Position numbers and translations under genes: made by a program
Notes under the pieces: model-generated
Told to the model about the DNA's origin: nothing
Database searches by the model: none
The model's input: the letters and a program-made list of their open reading frames with translations, nothing else
From: COE1 sp964445375
GTDB taxonomy: Bacteria; Bacillota; Clostridia; Lachnospirales; Lachnospiraceae
Assembly: GCA_964445375.1 (NCBI GenBank)
Contig: CAYUKO010000030.1
Coordinates: forward strand, 1 to 30,403
Reading direction: 5' to 3'
DNA length: 30,403 nucleotides
Part shown: positions 15,918-22,846 of the stretch, piece after piece
How positions within the stretch are numbered: the first letter of the stretch is position 1
Layout: every line of letters begins with the position of its first letter

Positions 15918-16646
15918 ATGCATATCGCAATTTGTGACGATAATGTCGCAGACAGAAAGCACTTAGAGCGTTTACTTTCCAGGGAATCTGATAAACGTGC
16001 AGGAACACCTGATATTCTGTATGTTGATTCTTATGGTAACAAGGAGCATTTCCTGCGTAATCCGCTAAAGTATGATATGATTTTCATGGATATGACTTCT
16101 ACCCCGACAGTTGCCAATGAAATTATTCAGCAGCTGTCCAACATGCGCGCAGATGCACCAATCATACTCTATTCTTCCACCATAGATTACACAACTTTCG
16201 ACAATCTTCCTGAAACGGTTGTACATATGAAAAAGCCATATATCCCTGATCCTCTTCCTGAGCTGTTAAAACTTGGGTATATTCATGTTCATGGAAATGT
16301 GGAAACAATTCCTATTCCTTGCGAAGATGGAATTCATTATGTTTCAAAGGATGATATTTATTATTGCATGCCCTATCTTTCCGAGTATGTAATTGCTTTA
16401 CAGGATGGTTCGTTCTTAAGTCTGTCTGGTGATATCAGTGAATTTCAGATTCTCACCCTTCCTTATAGGGAATTTTACAGAGTAACCAAGAAGCATATTA
16501 TTAATATGCGGTATGTTTCTTCGATATCTCTCATCTCTGTCATGATGCAGGATTATAGGAGATTTTACATACCACCTGTGCGATATTCAGAATTGAAAAC
16601 ATTAAAAGATGAGATTGATGAATTATTTCAACATAAAACAACGTAG
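15918..16646 (+). CDS. LytTR-family response regulator (AgrA/LytR type)
   Basis: This 242-residue regulator has an N-terminal receiver and a C-terminal LytTR DNA-binding domain. The receiver keeps the acidic residues in MHIAICDDN, the phospho-acceptor in MIFMDM, and a lysine in VVHMKKPY. The LytTR part spans roughly residues 135-240 and includes IPIPCEDGIHYVSKDDIYY and a FYRVTKKHIINMRYV segment. The start at 15918 is set by AGGAGG at 15902-15907, 10 nt upstream; an in-frame ATG at 15909 is too close to that site. No histidine kinase or peptide gene is adjacent, so it is an orphan whose partner is DUF1294 by position only. The stop codon lies inside the terminator stem. Confidence 0.9.
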   Translation: MHIAICDDNVADRKHLERLLSRESDKRAGTPDILYVDSYGNKEHFLRNPLKYDMIFMDMTSTPTVANEIIQQLSNMRADAPIILYSSTIDYTTFDNLPETVVHMKKPYIPDPLPELLKLGYIHVHGNVETIPIPCEDGIHYVSKDDIYYCMPYLSEYVIALQDGSFLSLSGDISEFQILTLPYREFYRVTKKHIINMRYVSSISLISVMMQDYRRFYIPPVRYSELKTLKDEIDELFQHKTT

Positions 16647-16675
16647 GCTCTATAAAACCTACGTTGTTTTTGTTT
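16635..16675. terminator. Bidirectional terminator between the LytTR gene and degV
   Basis: AAAACAACGTAGG (16635-16647) pairs with CCTACGTTGTTTT (16658-16670) in a perfect 13-bp stem with a 10-nt loop, followed by T-rich DNA on the plus strand. The A-tract on the other side lets it serve the convergent degV gene too. Confidence 0.9.
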
Positions 16676-16693
16676 CTGCATATTCCTTATTCT

Positions 16694-17533
16694 CTATACA
16701 GTTACGATGACTCCACCATCATTTGCATACAAACTGCTCAAACCTGCGGTATCCATAATGAGAATGTTCTTAAATTTCACCTTGGATTCAATCTGCTCCT
16801 TTACACTCTGTGCTCTTTCCGGCGCATTACAGTGTGTAATCATGAGATTCTTCTTCTCTGGTTCTACTGCTTCCTTTACCACATAATCTGCCATTTTAGC
16901 AAGCGCTTTCTTAATTCCAACAGATTGTCCGCGTTGAACGATATTGCCATCTTCTGCTCCCATGACCGGCTTAATACTTAAGGTTGAAGCAACGAGTGCC
17001 TTTACACCGGATAATCTTCCGTTCTTTCTTAATGTATCCAGATTATCCAATACAAAATACGTATTCATGCCTTTTACAAACTCTTCGATTTTCTCTGTAA
17101 TTTCCTCAAAAGAAAGGCCTTGTTCTTCTAACTCCACAAGCTTAAACGCAATCTGTGTTTCTCCACAGGAAGCAGACTTAGAATCAACCACATAGATATT
17201 CTTTTCTCCAACGTTCTCATGGTATAGATTCTTGCCAAGGACGGCACTATTATAACTTCCGCTTAAATGTGAAGATAAAGTTACGACATATACACGCTCT
17301 GCTTCTGTCTGATATGCCTGCATATAACGTTCTGGAGAAGGACATGCTGACTTAGGGCAAACCGGACTGTTTGCTACGATTTCCAAGAATTCCTTTTGAT
17401 TAAAATTCTCATCATCCTCTTTTTCATATACATCTCCAACAATTAATGTTAATGGTACTATCTCAAACCTTGAATCTTTTTTCAATTCCTCAGGTAATTC
17501 ACAACAACTGTCTACTACGATTTTATAGCTCAT
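16694..17533 (-). CDS. DegV family fatty-acid-binding protein
   Basis: DegV/FakB proteins bind a fatty acid and present it to the FakA kinase, feeding exogenous fatty acids into phospholipids. The 279 residues show the family start YKIVVDSCCELPEELKKD, a central SPERYMQAYQ and VVTLSSHLSGSYNSAVLGKN (fatty-acid-binding Thr/Ser region), and IKPVMGAEDGNIVQRGQSVG, then a C-terminal ITHCNAPERAQSVKEQIES. The start has AGAGGT upstream. The gene is monocistronic and faces the LytTR gene across a shared terminator. Its upstream region holds a perfect 18-bp palindrome. No fakA gene is nearby, and other members of this multi-copy family probably exist in the genome. Confidence 0.92.
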   Translation of the reverse strand: MSYKIVVDSCCELPEELKKDSRFEIVPLTLIVGDVYEKEDDENFNQKEFLEIVANSPVCPKSACPSPERYMQAYQTEAERVYVVTLSSHLSGSYNSAVLGKNLYHENVGEKNIYVVDSKSASCGETQIAFKLVELEEQGLSFEEITEKIEEFVKGMNTYFVLDNLDTLRKNGRLSGVKALVASTLSIKPVMGAEDGNIVQRGQSVGIKKALAKMADYVVKEAVEPEKKNLMITHCNAPERAQSVKEQIESKVKFKNILIMDTAGLSSLYANDGGVIVTV

Positions 17534-17587
17534 TCACAATACCTCTCGAATTATTTTTTACTATTTTATGTAGTTTTTATTACTACG

Positions 17588-17605
17588 TAATATGTTAACA
17601 TATTA
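17588..17605. promoter_or_regulatory. Perfect 18-bp palindrome upstream of degV
   Basis: TAATATGTTAACATATTA is a perfect palindrome centred 63 bp upstream of the degV ATG and about 125 bp upstream of the divergent DUF5721-like gene. Its size and symmetry fit a dimeric repressor operator. The regulator is unknown. Confidence 0.55.
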
Positions 17606-17648
17606 GAATACGTTTGAAAAGAGCTTTATGTAAAATCCTCGAAACTAA

Positions 17649-17678
17649 TTTACATCCTGCCATTTTTCATTATATACT
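17649..17678 (+). promoter_or_regulatory. Predicted promoter of the DUF5721-like gene
   Basis: TTTACA (17649-17654) and TATACT (17673-17678) are separated by 18 bp. An overlapping TATATA at 17671 gives a 16-bp spacer instead. The ATG at 17723 is preceded by AAGGAG. Confidence 0.45.
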
Positions 17679-17722
17679 AGACATATCTCAAAAATAAAGA
17701 CTATGCATAAAAGGAGCATTTT

Positions 17723-18226
17723 ATGATTGCATTACAAATAAAAAATACAAAAAGTATTATGAATACATTGCTTGTTTCCGAGCAGTTTGATGCCTTTCTG
17801 GTAGACGAGGCTTCCATCACCACCTTTAACACCTTTCACATTGACGGTCATATCGTAAAGGATTTTTTTAATTCCGAAGAAATCACTAACATGGATCAGG
17901 GACTTCCCGAATTTTCCCTTTGGAAAGATATCCGCCCTATTTGTTTTCAGCTTATCAAAGGAAAAAAGACTCCTGTTTCCTTCCGTGTCATTCTGCATGC
18001 CTCTCCGGCACTGATTGCTTCTCTTGCTGCACAGCCAGATTGCGAAGTAGATGCTAACCTGATTCGTTCTCTTGTACTCAATATCCGATATGATAATGGT
18101 CATGTAACCTGCGTGACAGGAACATCCTTTACCACCTTCTTAATGGATAAAACAACGGATGCGGTATGGGATAAATATATTCGCCAGTTCTTTGCAAATA
18201 TGCAAATAGACTTTGAAGAAGTATAA
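17723..18226 (+). CDS. DUF5721-like protein of unknown function
   Basis: This is a 167-residue, apparently cytoplasmic protein with no signal peptide or membrane helix. It opens with MIALQIKNTKSIMNTLLVSE, followed by FDAFLVDEASITTFNTFHIDG, then WKDIRPICFQLIKGKKTP and a C-terminal VWDKYIRQFFANMQI. This pattern matches my memory of the DUF5721 family found mainly in Lachnospiraceae, but the assignment is not certain. AAGGAG lies 7 nt before the ATG. It is a single-gene unit between a promoter and a strong terminator. Function is unknown, and its neighbours do not suggest one. Confidence 0.75.
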   Translation: MIALQIKNTKSIMNTLLVSEQFDAFLVDEASITTFNTFHIDGHIVKDFFNSEEITNMDQGLPEFSLWKDIRPICFQLIKGKKTPVSFRVILHASPALIASLAAQPDCEVDANLIRSLVLNIRYDNGHVTCVTGTSFTTFLMDKTTDAVWDKYIRQFFANMQIDFEEV

Positions 18227-18240
18227 CTATCATAAAAAAG

Positions 18241-18287
18241 AAAACCATTACCAGCTACTATATAACATAACCGGTAATGGTTTTTTT
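18241..18287. terminator. Bidirectional terminator between the DUF5721-like gene and spoVAE
   Basis: AAAACCATTACC (18241-18252) pairs with GGTAATGGTTTT (18273-18284), a perfect 12-bp stem with a 20-nt loop and a T-run. The spoVAE stop codon (18286-18288) overlaps its end, so both convergent genes can use it. Confidence 0.88.
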
Positions 18288-18645
18288 ATGCCTTTTTAAC
18301 TTTAGATTTAAAAATCAGACTGGCTAAATAACCAAAAATCAGCGCCGCAGAACAACCTACTGCTCCATTGGTAAATCCGCCTTTAAACAGCCCTATAAAT
18401 CCATCCTTATCTACTGCTTCCTTAATTCCTTTCATCAGGATATTCCCATACCCAAGAAGTGGAACGCTCGCTCCGGCACCTGCGTAATCTGTAAGTGGTT
18501 CATACCAGCCAAAGAAGCTGATTACTGCACCTAAACATACCAACAACACCATGACTCGTCCTGGTAGCATTTTCGTCCGGTCAAGAAGTATCTGTGACAA
18601 TGCACAAATCAATCCTCCAACCCAGAAAGCATTGATATAATCCAT
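18286..18645 (-). CDS. spoVAE: Stage V sporulation protein AE
   Basis: SpoVAE is an inner-membrane part of the SpoVA channel, which moves dipicolinic acid into the forespore and out at germination. The 119-residue protein has several hydrophobic helices and family motifs: MDYINAFWVGGLICALSQIL, GYGNILMKGIKEAVDKDG, and GLFKGGFTNGAVGCSAALIFG. Normal length for the family. It is a lone gene here; spoVAC is not in the window and spoVAD is about 7 kb away at 25724. The usual Clostridia and Bacillus arrangement places AC, AD and AE together. Confidence 0.92.
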   Translation of the reverse strand: MDYINAFWVGGLICALSQILLDRTKMLPGRVMVLLVCLGAVISFFGWYEPLTDYAGAGASVPLLGYGNILMKGIKEAVDKDGFIGLFKGGFTNGAVGCSAALIFGYLASLIFKSKVKKA

Positions 18646-18726
18646 TTCTTACATCCCTTTCCTATATGTTATTCACCTATATTCAAGGATAGTATGTGGA
18701 TTATTTCGATTCTTATGTACAAAATT

Positions 18727-19224
18727 TTATTTTCCAATAACATGGGCAATTTCGCCAACAACCTCGCGGATATTCTTATTCTCACAATCAATTACGAGAT
18801 TGGCATATTTCTCATATAACGGCGTTCTCTCCTGATACAGATCCATCAGAGTCTGTCCGTCCTTTAATGCAACACCACGCTGTGCCAAATCACCCAGACG
18901 CTCATCAATACTTTCATAAGAGAGCTTCAAATAACATACGGTTCCGATTTCGCTTAAGTGCGCCATGGCATTCTTTCCATAAATAACACTTCCACCAGTA
19001 GCAATTACGGTATTCTTCGGATTAATTCCTGCATTGACCTGATCCTCTACTACCAGGAAACCGTCGGTTCCTTTTTCTTCAATAATCTCATGCAGTGTCT
19101 TTCCTTCCTGCTCCTGAATCACTAAATCGGAATCCATAAATGACATACCAAGTTTCTTAGCAAGTACAACACCAACCGTACTCTTGCCTGCACCTGGCAT
19201 ACCGATTAATACTATATTTTTCAT
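18727..19224 (-). CDS. aroK: Shikimate-kinase-like P-loop kinase
   Basis: The 165-residue enzyme has the shikimate kinase fold: Walker A GMPGAGKST (residues 9-16), DSD at 31-33, the glycine pair in IATGGSVIY (77-78), a lid around DLAQRG and the C-terminal Arg133 in QERTPLYEKY. True shikimate kinases have an F-R-x-x-E motif whose arginine binds the shikimate carboxylate. Here the position reads GFLVVED, with Leu57 in place of Arg. It may therefore be a divergent or paralogous kinase rather than the aromatic-pathway enzyme. It follows ridA by 12 bp and is probably co-transcribed. No other aro gene is present. Confidence 0.85.
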   Translation of the reverse strand: MKNIVLIGMPGAGKSTVGVVLAKKLGMSFMDSDLVIQEQEGKTLHEIIEEKGTDGFLVVEDQVNAGINPKNTVIATGGSVIYGKNAMAHLSEIGTVCYLKLSYESIDERLGDLAQRGVALKDGQTLMDLYQERTPLYEKYANLVIDCENKNIREVVGEIAHVIGK

Positions 19225-19236
19225 TTCTGTTCCTTA

Positions 19237-19614
19237 CTATTTTAAATATGCAATTACTTCTACTTCACAAAGAACTCCCTTAGGAAGATCCTTTACTGCA
19301 ACACAGCTTCTTGCTGGCTTTTCAGTAAAATACTTTGCATATACTTCGTTAAACGCTGCAAAATCACCGATTTCAGCAAGGAAACATGTGGTCTTTACTA
19401 CATTATCATAAGAAACTCCTGCTGCCTTTAATATCTCACCAACATTCTTCATGGACTGTTCAGCCTGTGCTTCGATTCCAACTGCTTCTACATTACCAGT
19501 TTCCGGATTAATTGGAATCTGACCTGATGCAAATAAAAAATCTCCTGCTACAACAGCCTGTGAATATGGTCCAATTGCTGCTGGTGCCTTCTCTGTACTA
19601 ATCTTCTTTAACAT
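19237..19614 (-). CDS. ridA: RidA family enamine/imine deaminase
   Basis: RidA hydrolyses reactive 2-aminoacrylate and related enamines released by PLP enzymes. The 125-residue protein is full length and carries IGPYSQAVVAGDFLFASGQI, the catalytic Arg102 (KPARSCVAV) and Glu117 (LCEVEVIAY), matching Arg105 and Glu120 of the E. coli protein. AAAGGAG precedes the ATG. It is upstream of the shikimate-kinase-like gene with a 12-bp gap. A large inverted-repeat element ends about 30 bp before its start and would lie in its leader if transcription starts upstream. Confidence 0.95.
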   Translation of the reverse strand: MLKKISTEKAPAAIGPYSQAVVAGDFLFASGQIPINPETGNVEAVGIEAQAEQSMKNVGEILKAAGVSYDNVVKTTCFLAEIGDFAAFNEVYAKYFTEKPARSCVAVKDLPKGVLCEVEVIAYLK

Positions 19615-19646
19615 AATCTTTCTCTCCTTTTATGACTTTTACATTC

Positions 19647-19832
19647 GTAACATTTCAGCCATGCCATTCATAAGTTGTCGAACTATACATAATCAACAAA
19701 TACATTTGATATTGCCGACAACTTATTTCATGCCTGGCGTCTGCCATATAGAAATAATTGTACAACATGTTCTTAGTAAGCAAGCTTCCACGTCCATGTT
19801 GCACAACTATTTCTGCATGGCTGAACTGTTAC
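19647..19832. repeat. MITE-like or structured-RNA element with 18-bp terminal inverted repeats
   Basis: The ends GTAACATTTCAGCCATGC (19647-19664) and the complement of 19815-19832 agree at 17 of 18 positions. Inside are two more inverted repeats: a perfect 10-bp pair (TAAGTTGTCG 19671-19680, CGACAACTTA 19716-19725) and a 20-bp pair with two mismatches that would be G-U in one RNA (19750-19769, 19795-19814). A short TGGC/GCCA pair sits between them. The result is a three- or four-way cruciform or junction. It encodes no credible protein. The right end covers the stop codon of the 75-residue gene, and the left end lies 33 bp before ridA. No clear target-site duplication was found. Confidence 0.8.
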
Positions 19833-20056
19833 TCAAATTCCACTGTTACATAAAATCCCCGTTCATTCTCGATGACGGACAATACCCTTCCACTTTTGGC
19901 AAGCAGCCTTTCACGAAATGGGATATTTCCCGACATGGCAAGAGACGGATCAATTGTGTAATAGTAATTACTTGGCAGAACGCCTTCTGTAACGGTAACC
20001 ATGTCACCCTCACTAATCAAGCCAGGACGTTCCATCTTAAATTCCATTTGACGCAT
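19829..20056 (-). CDS. Small protein of unknown function (75 residues)
   Basis: The product begins MRQMEFKMERPGLISEGDMV and contains LPSNYYYTIDPSLAMSGNIP and a basic-acidic end, ERLLAKSGRVLSVIENERGF then YVTVEFE. It has no signal peptide or membrane helix and looks like a small beta-rich soluble domain. GAAGG at the right distance selects the ATG at 20056; an in-frame ATG at 20062 and a longer frame to 20119 lack a usable ribosome site. I recall similar short proteins in Lachnospiraceae but no named family. It is monocistronic, and its stop lies in the end of the inverted-repeat element. Confidence 0.7.
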   Translation of the reverse strand: MRQMEFKMERPGLISEGDMVTVTEGVLPSNYYYTIDPSLAMSGNIPFRERLLAKSGRVLSVIENERGFYVTVEFE

Positions 20057-20118
20057 ATACATCCTTCTTTCTAAACAATCATGCTTCAAGATAAGGAAAA
20101 TGTCAAGATAAACGCGCA

Positions 20119-20151
20119 AAAAACCCGTTATTACATGAACAACAGGTTTTT
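20119..20151 (-). terminator. Terminator of the flagellin-like gene
   Basis: On the minus strand AAAAACCTGTT pairs with AACGGGTTTTT (one U-G pair; plus-strand arms 20119-20129 and 20141-20151), followed by further T residues. It lies 67 bp after the stop of the 183-residue gene and before the 75-residue gene. Confidence 0.75.
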
Positions 20152-20217
20152 ATCAATATTACTTTTCCCTTCTTACAGCCGGCTCTGATAAAATGTTATA
20201 TCGGATTTTAATCAATA

Positions 20218-20769
20218 TCAGATGGCAATGTCGAGTCTTGTTCTGGCAATGCCTGCCTTTTGCTGATTCTTTACCATGAATAACGCTGTTGCGGATCTAT
20301 GATAAACAGCCGCTTCATTGATTGTTCTGGTAAGATCATTAATTTTCTGGGAAAGCTGATTATTATCATATTTGGTAAATGAGATTCCATCCCCATTCAG
20401 ACGATTCAGTTCATTCGTCAATGTTTTAATTTCGCTCTGGAAATTGAGTCGATCCTGCATGGAGAAGTTGCCATTAATAACCTGACTTGACAAACCATCC
20501 ATCTTCTTCATCATTTCTTCAATTTCTGAAGCTGTTGCCAGTTCTCCTTCCTGCTGTGCTGCAAGCTTTTCCAGACGCATGCTCTGGCGCATTCCTGCCG
20601 CTGAAATGGATACTTTTACAGTTTCTTCTTCCTGTTCCTGTTTCTTCTCAATTTCTGCTGCTTCTACCTTTCCTGTCTGCTGACGCTGATTCCCATCAGA
20701 ACCCATATTGTCAACCGCAATTGCCGCCGTATTAAGCTGTAATGTTACTCCAGCACTTTTAACCTCCAT
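20218..20769 (-). CDS. Hypothetical protein with flagellin-like helical region, sigma-D promoter
   Basis: The 183-residue product has no signal peptide. Residues 1-60 are low-complexity and charged (IEKKQEQEEETVKV). After that the chain is mainly amphipathic helix. The stretch QVINGNFSMQDRLNFQSEIK followed by TLTNELNRLN resembles the flagellin D1 segment that reads like 'DRxxIQxEIxxLxxEI', but the flagellin termini are missing, so it is not a normal flagellin. AAAGGAG precedes the ATG. Upstream are a 9-bp leader hairpin and GCCGATAT, the sigma-D -10 consensus, which supports membership of the motility regulon. Possible roles include a flagellar accessory, chaperone-like or secreted protein. 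No named family recognised. Confidence 0.75.
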   Translation of the reverse strand: MEVKSAGVTLQLNTAAIAVDNMGSDGNQRQQTGKVEAAEIEKKQEQEEETVKVSISAAGMRQSMRLEKLAAQQEGELATASEIEEMMKKMDGLSSQVINGNFSMQDRLNFQSEIKTLTNELNRLNGDGISFTKYDNNQLSQKINDLTRTINEAAVYHRSATALFMVKNQQKAGIARTRLDIAI

Positions 20770-20793
20770 ACATTACTCCTTTCCCTTATATAT

Positions 20794-20819
20794 CGTGCAG
20801 ACCCCCTCTTGTCTGCACG
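20794..20819 (-). promoter_or_regulatory. Leader hairpin upstream of the flagellin-like gene
   Basis: CGTGCAGAC and GTCTGCACG (20794-20802, 20811-20819) form a perfect 9-bp stem. In the minus-strand RNA the loop is AAGAGGGG. It is about 15 nt upstream of the AAAGGAG site. No U-tract follows, so it is a leader structure or operator rather than a terminator. Confidence 0.65.
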
Positions 20820-20889
20820 CCTTTATAAGCAAATACTTATGTAGTCATTTTATGACCGTATTCTATGTTAACTATCCCCTATGTAATGT

Positions 20890-20916
20890 ATATCGGCAAA
20901 AGTTGTTATAATATTA
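20890..20916 (-). promoter_or_regulatory. Sigma-D (sigma-28, motility) promoter candidate
   Basis: On the minus strand TAAT (20913-20916), a 15-bp spacer and GCCGATAT (20890-20897) match the Bacillus sigma-D consensus TAAA-N15-GCCGATAT in all but one base. Transcription would start near 20883, giving a leader of about 114 nt before the ATG at 20769. Confidence 0.65.
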
Positions 20917-20959
20917 TACCTATTTTTGATATTTTTTATATTTTTTCTGCAATTATATG

Positions 20960-22540
20960 TTATAAATTCTTTTTACATACCCATTCCGCATAGGCACGGC
21001 TTACATTCCAGTTGCGAATATGCATCTCTTCTGCTTGTTCCTTGATTCTTTCTCTATAGTATGCCATATCTCCTATCACTTTTGTTTTCTGCTTCTGCGG
21101 CAGTTCCTCTTCCAGCAATTCATAAACAGCCGGTGCCGCATCGGTTGACAGATTTTGCGTCAGATACCATAAATCGGTCTCCTCACCCTGCACAAACTGG
21201 TTCACATTATACTTCGCAATCCAATAATCCGGATGTACGGCTGCAAACGCAATATAACCAATTACTACGGTCGTAAGCAGATACCGGAATAAATCAAATT
21301 CCTGCTTCCAGATATAACGAATCACACCTCCCAAAACAAAAACAATCATAATCAATGCCCATAAAACCAATACTCGCATAAAGGTTAACTGGTAGCTATG
21401 AATGTAGAGCAGCATACGATATGCACTGGAAGCTACCATAATATAGGTACATACCGAGATTAACGTCAATAATACCTGCAGCCACTTGTTTTTCCGGAAA
21501 AAGCCAAGGAAGAAAAGCACCATACCAATATTAAACAGACAGACTAATAACAGCTGAAAGAATCCTTCTCTTGCATAGCTCGCATAGGTAGTACCTTCCG
21601 GCAGTGTCATCCAACCAAGAAAAAGACCAAAAATCTGAATTCCGCAGAACAGACAATAAACAAAAGCAAACAAACTAAGAAAAGCGATTGCAACCACTGC
21701 TTCCCATTCTACGGTTGTTATCTTCACTGCATTTTCTATGTATTTTCGTTTTCCGCTATAGGTCAACAGACCATATATCCCCATAAAACTGCATAAGGTC
21801 ATCCACAAGCTTTTAGGAATATCTCCATTTGTAAGAAATTCCGGCAGATTCCATGACAATACGACATCCCACACATTGCTTATCATTTTCCAAAAAAGCT
21901 CATCTGCACTGCCAAGCAGTAATGTAATAAAAAATAACACAGGGATACTTAAACCAACTCCCAGTAATGCATATAATATTTTCTGTTTCCGCCCCTTGCT
22001 CTCCGGTGTAACCTCACGCTTCTTCTCCTGCAACTTATGACTCCAATAGCCATCCTCAAACGGTTTGAAAATCTGCGAAATACTGCCAAACAGAAGATGC
22101 AGCAAGGCTTTTCCCCAGTTTCCCAGCTTCCATGGAATACTGTCATGAAAGCTCTCCAGAATCAGCACTCCCAAGAGAAGTAATATCATCTTGCGATTGA
22201 AGAAAATCAGCACCCAAGAGTCAGTCGTACAATTAAGGATTCCTAGCAGAAGCATAGCTCCCACCAAAAACTTCCTGTCTTTTGCGGCAGTAGCCCCAAA
22301 CCTTTTGAAATAATAGAACAAAAAGCAAAGGGTTCCGCCTATGAGAAAAGGGTACGTGATACCCGACTTATTCTGATATAGACAAAAGGTATAAAATAAT
22401 GCATAAATAAAGCAACCCACTGATAATATTTTAAATCTTGCTGCTCCCTCTTTTTGTTCCTCTGTTACCTGCTGCTCCTGAATTTTAGGCGCACTTTCAC
22501 AAGCCTGCTGAATTGGCAGACCATTTAACTGATTATCCAT
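20960..22540 (-). CDS. DUF4173/DUF4153-type multi-pass membrane protein
   Basis: This 526-residue integral membrane protein has a cytoplasmic N-terminal tail rich in Gln and Glu (QEQQVTEEQKEG) and about a dozen hydrophobic helices. Typical family segments are WVLIFFNRKMILLLLGVLIL, IYGLLTYSGKRKY and the C-terminal HPDYWIAKYNVNQF, followed by a soluble tail ending in AYAEWVCKKNL. Relatives are annotated DUF4153 or DUF4173 and are usually next to XRE/DUF2975 genes, as here. It is the third gene of that operon, 55 bp after the XRE gene. Function is unknown; I did not identify a catalytic motif. Confidence 0.8.
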   Translation of the reverse strand: MDNQLNGLPIQQACESAPKIQEQQVTEEQKEGAARFKILSVGCFIYALFYTFCLYQNKSGITYPFLIGGTLCFLFYYFKRFGATAAKDRKFLVGAMLLLGILNCTTDSWVLIFFNRKMILLLLGVLILESFHDSIPWKLGNWGKALLHLLFGSISQIFKPFEDGYWSHKLQEKKREVTPESKGRKQKILYALLGVGLSIPVLFFITLLLGSADELFWKMISNVWDVVLSWNLPEFLTNGDIPKSLWMTLCSFMGIYGLLTYSGKRKYIENAVKITTVEWEAVVAIAFLSLFAFVYCLFCGIQIFGLFLGWMTLPEGTTYASYAREGFFQLLLVCLFNIGMVLFFLGFFRKNKWLQVLLTLISVCTYIMVASSAYRMLLYIHSYQLTFMRVLVLWALIMIVFVLGGVIRYIWKQEFDLFRYLLTTVVIGYIAFAAVHPDYWIAKYNVNQFVQGEETDLWYLTQNLSTDAAPAVYELLEEELPQKQKTKVIGDMAYYRERIKEQAEEMHIRNWNVSRAYAEWVCKKNL

Positions 22541-22595
22541 ATTGTTCCTCTTTTCTTGATTTCTCCTGTTGAACGAACAGGGCTAAAGATTACTC

Positions 22596-22832
22596 CTACT
22601 TATCGCTCTCTATCTCTTCCTCTTCGCCATCGTCTACATACTCCAGAATATCTCCCGGTTGACAGTCCAAAGCCTTGCAAATGGCATCGAGTGTGGATAA
22701 ACGTACTGCCTTTGCCTTATTATTTTTCAATATGGACAGATTCGCAAGCGTAATGTCTACCTTGCCCGCAAGCTCGGTAAGTCCTATTTTGCGCTTCGCC
22801 ATCATTACGTCCAGATTTATCATAATTGACAT
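22596..22832 (-). CDS. XRE-family HTH regulator (YozG-like)
   Basis: The 78-residue protein is essentially one Cro/C1-type helix-turn-helix: INLDVMMAKRKIGLTELAGK, then VDITLANLSILKNNKAKAVR as turn and recognition helix, then LSTLDAICKALDCQPGDILEY. An acidic tail follows (DDGEEEEIESDK). Small regulators of this type are regularly encoded with DUF2975 membrane proteins, and this one starts 14 bp after such a gene. It may regulate its own operon, with the membrane partner affecting its activity, but that is inference. The exact start could be ATG at 22832 or 22823. Confidence 0.9.
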   Translation of the reverse strand: MSIMINLDVMMAKRKIGLTELAGKVDITLANLSILKNNKAKAVRLSTLDAICKALDCQPGDILEYVDDGEEEEIESDK

Positions 22833-22846
22833 TGTAATTCCTCTTT

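Noticed and set aside
19735..19800. Minus-strand short ORF of 24 codons inside the inverted-repeat element
   Set aside because: No ribosome site precedes it, and the region is better explained by base-paired arms.
19661..20074. Plus-strand frame of 137 codons
   Set aside because: It crosses the inverted-repeat element and then lies antisense to the better-supported 75-residue gene. It has no ribosome site and an improbable composition.
20218..20769. Calling the 183-residue protein a flagellin
   Set aside because: Only one helical stretch resembles flagellin D1. The conserved N- and C-terminal flagellin sequences are absent.
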